From Salirhabdus salicampi (lineage in GTDB: Bacteria; Bacillota; Bacilli; Bacillales; Alkalibacillaceae): 64,000 bases of DNA. A program made the translations under genes and the position numbers. The first letter of the stretch is position 1. Each line of letters starts with the position of its first letter. This document shows positions 52,992 through 59,923 of this stretch, one piece after another. The notes beneath the pieces were generated by a model, which had not been told where the DNA came from, did no database searches, and saw nothing but the letters and a program-made list of their open reading frames with translations. Where the stretch lies: positions 1 through 64,000 of the forward strand of contig NZ_JANBWE010000005.1 of NCBI RefSeq assembly GCF_024259515.1, written 5' to 3'.

Positions 52992-53681
52992 ATGGATAGT
53001 AGAGTAAAAGCAGTTATTTTTGACTTGGATGGGGTTATTACAGATACTGCAGAGTTTCATTACGTTGCATGGGGAAATCTAGCCTCCTCACTCGGAATAT
53101 CTTTTGACCGTGAATTTAATGAGAACTTAAAAGGCATCAGTCGAATGGAATCATTAGAAAAAATACTTAAATATGGCCAAAAGGCAAATGAATTCACCCT
53201 TGAACAAAAACAAGAGTTAGCCTATAAGAAAAATGAGTATTACAAACAGTTGATAAAGCAAGTTACTCCCGCTCACATATTGCCCGGTATTAAGGAACTA
53301 ATAGAGGAACTGAAAAGAAATAATCTTAAATTAGCAGTAGCTTCTGCAAGCAAAAATGCTACGACAATCTTAACAAGTTTAGGCTTATTAGATTATTTTG
53401 ATTACATTGTCGATGTAGAGAAAATCAAGAACGGGAAACCTGATCCTGAAATCTTTTTAAATGCAGCCAAACATTTAGATGTTCCGAAAGAAAATTGTAT
53501 AGGAGTTGAGGATGCAGCAGCAGGAGTTGAAGCGATAAAAGCAGCCTCAATGTTTGCTGTAGGTGTAGGCCAACGAGAAATCTTATCGAGGGCGGATTTG
53601 GTTGTTAATAGTACAGTTGAATTGACATATTCGAAGTTGATAAAAGCTTTCATAGAATGTCAAAATAGTTTGACGAGTTAA
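52992..53681 (+). CDS. pgmB: Beta-phosphoglucomutase (YcjU-like)
   Basis: Converts beta-glucose-1-phosphate, the product of inverting GH65 phosphorylases, to glucose-6-phosphate. The 229-residue HAD-superfamily protein has the nucleophile motif FDLDGVITDTAEFHYVAW (Asp11 and acid/base Asp13), a helical cap, the Ser/Thr motif AVASASKNA, Lys in KNGKPDPEIF and the acidic GVEDAAAGVEAIKAA. The start follows AAAGGGG. It opens the glycoside cluster, pairing with the GH65 gene downstream. Confidence 0.92.
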   Translation: MDSRVKAVIFDLDGVITDTAEFHYVAWGNLASSLGISFDREFNENLKGISRMESLEKILKYGQKANEFTLEQKQELAYKKNEYYKQLIKQVTPAHILPGIKELIEELKRNNLKLAVASASKNATTILTSLGLLDYFDYIVDVEKIKNGKPDPEIFLNAAKHLDVPKENCIGVEDAAAGVEAIKAASMFAVGVGQREILSRADLVVNSTVELTYSKLIKAFIECQNSLTS

Positions 53682-53698
53682 CGTAATCTTGTTAAAAT
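53670..53698 (+). promoter_or_regulatory. Promoter of the LacI-type regulator
   Basis: TTGACG (53670-53675), 17-base spacer, TAAAAT (53693-53698). It overlaps the end of pgmB, and two operators follow at once. Confidence 0.8.
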
Positions 53699-53723
53699 GA
53701 AAACGTTAACAAAAACGTTTTTG
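53698..53723 (+). promoter_or_regulatory. Two overlapping LacI-family operators (one perfect cre)
   Basis: TGAAAACGTTAACA (53698-53711) matches the CcpA cre consensus TGWNANCGNTNWCA at every position. The palindrome CAAAAACGTTTTTG (53710-53723) overlaps it by two bases. They sit just after the -10 of the regulator gene. Carbon catabolite repression and autorepression are both plausible. Confidence 0.75.
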
Positions 53724-53744
53724 TAATAGAATAGGGTGAAGAAG

Positions 53745-54764
53745 TTGACGTCTATAAAAGATATTGCCAGGTTAGCAGGAGTATCAATTTCAACTGTTTC
53801 TAGAACATTGAATAATTATTCTGATGTTAAGCCAGAAACAAAGGAAAAAGTTATAAAAATTGCTGAGGAACTAAACTATTTTCCAAATGCGGTTGCAAAG
53901 AGTTTAGTTCAGAAGAAGACGCATACAATTGGCGTGTTTTTCGGAAATAACATGAACTTAGGATTTGACCATCCATTTTTTTTGGATATCATTTCCGCTG
54001 TTCGAGAGGTAGTTGGTAATGCCGGTTATGACCTTATTATTTTTACAAATAAAAATAAAGAGAGAGCAACATATACGACACTATGTCGAGAGAGAAGTGT
54101 CGATGGCGTTGTCCTTCTATTAACCGGTGAAGGTAAGAAGAAGAACGAGCAGTTTATTGAACTTCAGGAAAGTGGCATACCGTGTATTGCGATCGATTTA
54201 CCACTAAAGGGCGACAAATGTACCTATGTGGAATCGGATAACTATTTTGGTTCAAAGTTAGCAATGGAGCATTTAGCTAATTTAGGGCATCAAGTCATAG
54301 CATTTATTGGTGGGGATGAAATTAGTAAGACGAGTTATGATCGTTTAAGAGCATATCAAGATTCAATGATGGAATATGGGATTGGTTATAATCCTAATCT
54401 TGTCTACTTAGGGTATTTTTCTAAGGGAATTGCTCAAAAGGCTACAAAGGAACTTATGAGACAGAGGCCTGATATTACGGCTTTTTTTGTAGCAAGTGAT
54501 GAAATGGCCATAACTGTTATAGAAACATTAAAAGCATTGGGAAAAAACGTTCCAAATGATGTCTCCGTTGTAGGCTTTGATGATATACGAGAGGCGAGCT
54601 TTTGTACTCCGCCGTTAACTACAGTGAAGCAAAACAAACACGACATTGGAAGTGAGGCAGCGAAAATGCTGTTAGAAATCATTGAAAAGAGCGACATAAA
54701 ACCGAAGCCGAAAACATTAGATTGTGATCTCGTTATAAGAGATTCTACTGCTCCACCAAAATAG
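53745..54764 (+). CDS. LacI family transcriptional regulator (YcjW-like position)
   Basis: A 339-residue repressor with the N-terminal helix-turn-helix IKDIARLAGVSISTVSRTLN (residues about 4-23), a hinge with PNAVAKSLVQKKTHTIGVFF and a periplasmic-binding-like sugar domain. TTG 53745 lies six bases after AGGGTG and gives the usual MxxIKDIA start; GTG 53736 is part of the site. Palindromes of the LacI type flank it on both sides, so it most likely controls this cluster in response to an imported or processed sugar. Confidence 0.88.
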   Translation: MTSIKDIARLAGVSISTVSRTLNNYSDVKPETKEKVIKIAEELNYFPNAVAKSLVQKKTHTIGVFFGNNMNLGFDHPFFLDIISAVREVVGNAGYDLIIFTNKNKERATYTTLCRERSVDGVVLLLTGEGKKKNEQFIELQESGIPCIAIDLPLKGDKCTYVESDNYFGSKLAMEHLANLGHQVIAFIGGDEISKTSYDRLRAYQDSMMEYGIGYNPNLVYLGYFSKGIAQKATKELMRQRPDITAFFVASDEMAITVIETLKALGKNVPNDVSVVGFDDIREASFCTPPLTTVKQNKHDIGSEAAKMLLEIIEKSDIKPKPKTLDCDLVIRDSTAPPK

Positions 54765-54784
54765 GATATTTTTTTTAACTCATA

Positions 54785-54799
54785 CCAAAAACGTTTTCG
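54785..54799 (+). promoter_or_regulatory. LacI-type operator before the permease genes
   Basis: CCAAAAACGTTTTCGG, an imperfect palindrome centred on ACGT, lies 20 bases after the regulator stop and about 100 bases before the first permease. No clear promoter hexamers surround it. Confidence 0.6.
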
Positions 54800-54894
54800 G
54801 GTAGTTGGGTGTATCTGCAAATAGATGACAATAAGCAGCAAGGGGAAATACAAACAAATAGTGGAAAAGTTTATTTTAGGGGGATGTGTGAACC

Positions 54895-55824
54895 ATGCAA
54901 AAGGGTGTACCAAAACAAGAAGTTAGCCCCTTTGAAGAGGGTGTATCAAAAAAGAAAACGAGTTCCTTTAAGAAAGGCGAAGCTAGATTAGGTTATTTAT
55001 TAATCGCACCTGCACTTATACTTATCGTTGCAATTATTTTTTATCCGGTTATATACAACATTTGGTTAAGTCTTCACGAAGTGTCATTGAACCCGAACCG
55101 ACCTAATACATTTGTTGGGTTGCAAAATTATATTAACTTAATTACGGACAGCTCTTTCTGGCATTCCGTTTGGATTACCATAATTTTCACAGTATTGACT
55201 GTAGCAGGGGCAACAATTGTTGGCTTAGCTGTAGCCCTCCTTTTAAATAATTCGTTTAAAGGAAGAGGATTTGTACGATCTGTTGTGTTGTTACCATATG
55301 TTGCTCCACTAATCTCAGTAGTTTTTGTGTGGCAATATATGTTTAATCCGGTATACGGAATGGTCAATTATACTCTTGGTGAAAAGTTAGGAATCATGAG
55401 TCAAAGTATTGATTGGTTAAACGATCCGACAGCAGCTTTATGGTTAGTTATCATCTTTGACATTTGGCATCTATTTCCATTCTCATTCATGATGATTTTA
55501 GCGAAGCTTCAATCAATAGACAAATCATTGTATGAGGCAGCAGAGATTGATGGGGCTAATTTATGGCATAAAATACGCCATGTTACACTGCCTGAATTAA
55601 CGTTAGTATTAGGATCACTAGTTATCCTTCGCTTTATTTGGAATTTCTACAAGTTTGATGAAATCTATTTATTAACAAAACAAGTACCGGTAGTAGGAGT
55701 TTACACATATCAGACAGCATTTGCTACCTACGACCATGGTTTAGCTGCAGCAATTACTGCAACGTTATTTATCATTGTGATGGGATTTGTCTTAGTGGCA
55801 GTTAGGAGGGTATTAAAATGGTAA
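54895..55824 (+). CDS. Sugar ABC transporter permease (MalF type)
   Basis: One half of a carbohydrate importer channel. The 309-residue protein has six or so membrane segments and the EAA loop EAAEIDGANLWHKIRHVTLP that docks the ATPase. The first 36 residues are polar and contain a 12-residue tandem repeat not usual for the family. ATG 54895 follows a GGGGGATG run. The end overlaps the second permease by seven bases. It corresponds by position to E. coli ycjO. Substrate unknown. Confidence 0.88.
   Translation: MQKGVPKQEVSPFEEGVSKKKTSSFKKGEARLGYLLIAPALILIVAIIFYPVIYNIWLSLHEVSLNPNRPNTFVGLQNYINLITDSSFWHSVWITIIFTVLTVAGATIVGLAVALLLNNSFKGRGFVRSVVLLPYVAPLISVVFVWQYMFNPVYGMVNYTLGEKLGIMSQSIDWLNDPTAALWLVIIFDIWHLFPFSFMMILAKLQSIDKSLYEAAEIDGANLWHKIRHVTLPELTLVLGSLVILRFIWNFYKFDEIYLLTKQVPVVGVYTYQTAFATYDHGLAAAITATLFIIVMGFVLVAVRRVLKW
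54903..54974 (+). repeat. 36-base tandem repeat in the permease 5' end
   Basis: Two units starting GGGTGTA at 54903 and 54939, identical at about 26 of 36 positions. They encode GVPKQEVSPFEE and GVSKKKTSSFKK in the permease frame. Confidence 0.6.
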
Positions 55825-56660
55825 CGAAAAATAAAAAAATAAACCGAATTATCCTTTATTGCTTAATTACACTTACCGTTGTGACAACTGTATTTCCATT
55901 CCTTGTCATGTTAAGTACGTCCCTGAAAACGGGTCAGGAAGCTACGTCAACGACACCAACATTGTTACCAAAAGATATCACATTTGAACACTTTATAGAT
56001 GTGTTAAATCCAGCGGTATTCCCGTTTTGGTCATATTTTTCAAACAGTATGATTATTTCCCTCTCTACAGCGTTTTTAGCAGTTGTTATTGGCACTTTAG
56101 GGGCATATAGTTTTGCAAGACTAGAGTATAAGGGTAGAGGAGCATTCCAAAAAGGGGTTCTTATGATTTACATGTTTTCAGGAATTCTATTAGTCGTTCC
56201 ATTGTTCCAAATGATTACATCAGTTAATCTTTATGACACAAAACTTTCTTTAGTCATAACATACCTCGTCCTAACAATGCCTGTTGCACTGTATATGCTA
56301 GGAAACTATTTTAGAACAATACCTATTTCACTGGAAGAAGCAGCGATGATTGACGGCTTAAGCAGATTTAAAGTAATTTTTAAAATCGTTATTCCGTTGT
56401 CTATTCCTGCAATCGCTTCCGTATTTATATACGTGTTCATGATATCGTGGAATGAATATTTATTTGCGTCCGTATTTATTACTTCTGAAGAAAACATGAC
56501 ACTACCTATTGGGTTGAGTCACTTATTCCATACAAAACACTATGTATGGGGAAGAATGATGGCAGCTTCACTATTAACCGCCGTTCCAGTTGTTGTTCTA
56601 TTCGGATTGTTAGAAAAATATTTTACCGGTGGTTTAACGGAAGGTGGAGTAAAGGAATAG
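55818..56660 (+). CDS. Sugar ABC transporter permease (MalG type)
   Basis: The second channel subunit: 280 residues, six membrane segments, EAA loop EEAAMIDGLSRFKVIFKIVI, and the C-terminal LLEKYFTGGLTEGGVKE typical of the family. The ribosome site GGAGGG lies in the previous gene. It corresponds by position to ycjP. No ATPase or solute-binding protein gene is adjacent, so a shared MsmX-type ATPase is likely and the binding protein must lie elsewhere. Confidence 0.9.
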   Translation: MVTKNKKINRIILYCLITLTVVTTVFPFLVMLSTSLKTGQEATSTTPTLLPKDITFEHFIDVLNPAVFPFWSYFSNSMIISLSTAFLAVVIGTLGAYSFARLEYKGRGAFQKGVLMIYMFSGILLVVPLFQMITSVNLYDTKLSLVITYLVLTMPVALYMLGNYFRTIPISLEEAAMIDGLSRFKVIFKIVIPLSIPAIASVFIYVFMISWNEYLFASVFITSEENMTLPIGLSHLFHTKHYVWGRMMAASLLTAVPVVVLFGLLEKYFTGGLTEGGVKE

Positions 56661-56753
56661 GTTGTTTCTTCATTTCTTTTATAAGACGAGTTATGGGAGA
56701 AGTAAACTTTTTTACAAACGAACACTACTTAAAAGGCAATAGGGGGATTTATG

Positions 56754-57812
56754 ATGTACGAACAATTAGTAGCGGTTGCACCTAGGAAAGCAGAGATATT
56801 ACCGTATGAAGATAGGGAGATACAACCAAATGAGGTGAGGGTGAAAATCAAATACGCCTCCCCGAAACATGGATCTGAGTTAGCTGATTTTCGCGGTGAA
56901 ACCCCATTTTTAAATGAATACTTCGATTCGGAATGGAATCTATTCATGAAACGAGAGCAGCCAGGTGAAGGTGTTAAATTCGGCGAGTGGAATCTAGGTA
57001 ACCAATGGGTTGGAGAAATTATTGAAGTTGGGTCTGAAGTAAAAGACTACCAACTTGGAGATACAGTTTGTAGTTATGGAGGAATTCGTGAGACACATAT
57101 TGTAAACGCAGTCGATAACCATCGTCTCCTGAATGTGCCTGAAAATATGTCATGGAAAAATGCTGTTTGTTATGACCCAGCTCAGTTTGCATTAGGAGGA
57201 GTTCGGGATAGCGGATTCCGTCCAGGTGATCGAGTTGCAGTAATCGGACTTGGCGCTATTGGCCAACTTGCTGCACAGATGGTGAAGAAAGCAGGGGCCA
57301 GCTATGTTGCAGTTGTAGACCCAATCGAAGTTCGCCGAGAAGCAGCTTTAAAAGCTGGTGCAGATGTGGCATTCGATTCTATCAAGGATGATGTTGGATT
57401 TGAACTAAAAAAAGCAACAGACAGAATGGGTGTAGATATTATCATTGAGACTAGCGCAAACCAATATGCCCTTCAAGATTCATTACGAGGTCTTGCATAT
57501 GGAGGAACGATTGCCTTTGTAGGATGGGCTAGAGAATTTAGAGCTGGTTTAAACCTTGGCCGGGAAGCACATTTTAACAACGCTAAGATTGTTTTCTCCC
57601 GTGCTGCAAGCGAACCGAACCCTGATTATCCACGTTGGAACCGACGTCGTATTGAAGAGGTAAGCTGGGAAATGCTTAGTAATGGAACACTAAATTGTGA
57701 ATACATTGTTTCTCCAGTTGTACCATTTCAAGAATCAGCGAAAGCTTATTGCGAGTATGTTGATCATCACCCAGAGAAAAGTATCAAATTGGGAGTTACG
57801 TTTCAGAAATAG
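56754..57812 (+). CDS. ycjQ: MDR dehydrogenase, YcjQ-like (guloside 4-dehydrogenase)
   Basis: A 352-residue medium-chain dehydrogenase with Rossmann motif VIGLGAIGQLAAQ near residue 164. Stretches such as PKHGSELADFRG, AVCYDPAQFALGGVRD, GREAHFNNAKIVFSRA and PNPDYPRW match, as I remember it, E. coli YcjQ, which oxidises C4 of D-gulosides. The classical zinc ligands are changed: the usual GHE reads GNQ. ATG 56754 is spaced seven bases from GGGGG; ATG 56751 is the alternative. It is followed by ycjR- and ycjS-like genes. Confidence 0.85.
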   Translation: MYEQLVAVAPRKAEILPYEDREIQPNEVRVKIKYASPKHGSELADFRGETPFLNEYFDSEWNLFMKREQPGEGVKFGEWNLGNQWVGEIIEVGSEVKDYQLGDTVCSYGGIRETHIVNAVDNHRLLNVPENMSWKNAVCYDPAQFALGGVRDSGFRPGDRVAVIGLGAIGQLAAQMVKKAGASYVAVVDPIEVRREAALKAGADVAFDSIKDDVGFELKKATDRMGVDIIIETSANQYALQDSLRGLAYGGTIAFVGWAREFRAGLNLGREAHFNNAKIVFSRAASEPNPDYPRWNRRRIEEVSWEMLSNGTLNCEYIVSPVVPFQESAKAYCEYVDHHPEKSIKLGVTFQK

Positions 57813-57879
57813 AATAGCTTAACTGACTTTGGAAACATCATAGAATGATATTAAAAGTCTAGAAAAAAAGAGGGATATC

Positions 57880-58689
57880 ATGAAATTAGCTACACAAGAT
57901 AAACCGTTTTTTCCTGAAAGTTTAAAAGAGAAGCTAGAATATATAAAATCGATTGGATTTGAAGGATTTGAAATCGATGGAAAGCTCTTGCTGGAACGTT
58001 TTGATGAGGTACAGAGAGCAAGCGAAGCAACAGGTGTACCGATTATTGCAGCGTGCGGTGGATATGAAGGTTGGATTGGTGATTTTGATGAGGCTAAACG
58101 GAAAAACGGTCTTTCGGAAATTAAGGATATATTAAGGAAGCTTGGAAAGTTGGGGGGGCAGGGCATTGTCGTACCAGCGGCCTGGGGAATGTTCTCAAAA
58201 CGACTTCCACCTATGGTTCCACCACGTTCTGATGAAGAGGATCGAAGGATTCTAATAGAATCCTTAAGCCAGTTAAATGAAGTGGCAATAGAAACAGGAA
58301 CATACGTGTATTTAGAACCTCTTAACCGCTACGAGGACCATATGATTAATACACTAGAGGTTGCTTCTAGCTTAATTGAAGAAGGAAACTTCTCAAATGT
58401 GAAAATTATCGCTGATTTTTATCATATGAACATTGAGGAACCTATTATCGCTGAAAGTTTAAAGCGTGAAAAGAAATACTTAGGTCATGTTCATATCGCG
58501 GATAGTCATCGGTATCAGCCGGGGCACGGACATTTAGATTTCATTTCCGGATTTAGCGCTCTTCAGGAAATCGGCTATAACGGTTATATGACATTTGAAT
58601 GTCGTGTACTAGGCGAAGATGAACGAAAGCTATACACTCAATCTATTCGCTATATTAAAGAATGTATTGAAAAAAGTAGAGCTAAGTAA
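57880..58689 (+). CDS. ycjR: Sugar epimerase/isomerase TIM-barrel protein, YcjR-like
   Basis: A 269-residue xylose-isomerase-like TIM barrel. Metal ligands are likely Glu in YLEPLNRYEDHMINT, Asp in IADFYHMNIEE, His in GHVHIADSHRYQPG and Glu in MTFECR. The remembered E. coli YcjR shares GFEIDGKLL, ACGGYEGWIGDF, VVPAAWGMF and HVHIADxHRYQPG; that enzyme epimerises C4 of a 3-keto-guloside. ATG 57880 has only a weak upstream AGGG. A terminator-like hairpin follows. Confidence 0.85.
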   Translation: MKLATQDKPFFPESLKEKLEYIKSIGFEGFEIDGKLLLERFDEVQRASEATGVPIIAACGGYEGWIGDFDEAKRKNGLSEIKDILRKLGKLGGQGIVVPAAWGMFSKRLPPMVPPRSDEEDRRILIESLSQLNEVAIETGTYVYLEPLNRYEDHMINTLEVASSLIEEGNFSNVKIIADFYHMNIEEPIIAESLKREKKYLGHVHIADSHRYQPGHGHLDFISGFSALQEIGYNGYMTFECRVLGEDERKLYTQSIRYIKECIEKSRAK

Positions 58690-58713
58690 TAAATAGACGA
58701 TGTTAAAAAACCT

Positions 58714-58749
58714 AGTGAGGGTTGTGTGCAAATGCAATCCCCACTTTTT
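58714..58749 (+). terminator. Weak terminator inside the glycoside operon
   Basis: AGTGAGGGTTG (58714-58724) pairs with CAATCCCCACT (58735-58745), with one mismatch and one G-T pair, then five T. It lies in the only sizeable gap of the operon. Confidence 0.5.
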
Positions 58750-58861
58750 ACAGGGACAAGCTGGAGCATTTCTATCATGGTTAATGTCTAATATCTTTTT
58801 TTGTGTACGGAAACTGAGCCTTCCCCTTAACGAATGTCCCCATTTTCAGGAGGGAAAAAGA

Positions 58862-59911
58862 ATGAAAAAATTACGCGTCGGAATTATCGGACCTGGGCAA
58901 ATAGCACAGACAGCTCACATTCCGAATTATGTAAAGCGCCCGAACGAAGTTGAAGTAGTTGCACTAGTTGGTACTTCTAAACATAAAGCAAATCAAATCG
59001 CTAATCAAATGGACATACCGTATGCTTTTGATGATGTACAAGAAATGCTGGATACATGTGACCTTGATGCTGTAAGTATTTGTACACCTAACAAATATCA
59101 TAAAGAAGCTGCCATTTTAGCTTTACAAGCAGGTTGTCACGTATTTTGTGAAAAGCCGCCAGCTATTTCGGTGCAAGAAGCCATAGAAATGGAAGAGGCG
59201 GCAAAAGACTTTGGTAAAGTTCTTACTTTCAACTTACACTATCGGCATAGTTCCGAAGTTGAAATGATGAAAAGATTTATTGGTGAAGGAGAACTTGGTG
59301 AAATATATTCCGCTCGTGTACATGCACTGCGAAGAAGGGGAATTCCAGGTTGGGGTGTTTTCACAAATAAAGATATACAAGGTGGAGGTCCGTTAATTGA
59401 TATCGGTATCCATATGCTTGATGTAGCCTTATATTTGATGGACTATCCACAACCAGAAAGTATTTTAGCCGCAACCCATCAACGAATTGGTACGAAAGAG
59501 GGGGTTGGCTTGATGGGGGATTGGGATCCTGTTAAATTCTCCGTTGAAGATGCAGCAATGGGGATGATTCGTTTTGAGAATGGAGCATCACTTATTCTCG
59601 AAACATCCTTCGCTTTGAACATGAAAAGCAAGTCAAAGATGAACGTGGAATTATTTGGTGACAAAGGGGGAGCAAATGTGTTTCCCCCAACGATTTATCA
59701 GGAAAAACATGGTGCTTTAGTAGATATTGATATTCCATTTTTGCCGGACATAAATAAATATGAGAAGGCAATCAATGATTTTATTGATAGTTGTATAGGG
59801 AAAAAGGAGCCGCTGATAACGGCCAGACAAGGTGTTATGTTACAGAAAATCATTCATTCATTTTATCAATCAGCAGAAACGGGAAATGCTATTAACTTTA
59901 AAAAGATATAG
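58862..59911 (+). CDS. ycjS: Gfo/Idh/MocA oxidoreductase, YcjS-like (glucoside 3-dehydrogenase)
   Basis: A 349-residue NAD(P)-dependent sugar dehydrogenase. The Rossmann start is VGIIGPGQIA, then the family EKPPA motif in CHVFCEKPPAIS, and the active-site GGGPLIDIGIHMLDVALYL with Asp and His. ALRRRGIPGWGVFTNK matches remembered E. coli YcjS, a glucoside 3-dehydrogenase. ATG 58862 follows AGGAGGG; the frame is open 54 codons further up, but that stretch spans the hairpin and lacks protein-like sequence. Confidence 0.87.
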   Translation: MKKLRVGIIGPGQIAQTAHIPNYVKRPNEVEVVALVGTSKHKANQIANQMDIPYAFDDVQEMLDTCDLDAVSICTPNKYHKEAAILALQAGCHVFCEKPPAISVQEAIEMEEAAKDFGKVLTFNLHYRHSSEVEMMKRFIGEGELGEIYSARVHALRRRGIPGWGVFTNKDIQGGGPLIDIGIHMLDVALYLMDYPQPESILAATHQRIGTKEGVGLMGDWDPVKFSVEDAAMGMIRFENGASLILETSFALNMKSKSKMNVELFGDKGGANVFPPTIYQEKHGALVDIDIPFLPDINKYEKAINDFIDSCIGKKEPLITARQGVMLQKIIHSFYQSAETGNAINFKKI

Positions 59912-59923
59912 GGGAGCCATTGT

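Noticed and set aside
54434-54913. 159-codon open frame antisense to the LacI-type regulator
   Set aside because: No ribosome site or domain, fully overlaps a clear gene.
54809-54991. 60-codon basic frame overlapping the permease start
   Set aside because: It arises from the tandem repeat read in another frame; the permease start has the better context.
58700-58861. 54-codon upstream extension of the ycjS-like gene
   Set aside because: It spans a hairpin and lacks homology-like sequence; ATG 58862 has AGGAGGG and the expected Rossmann start.
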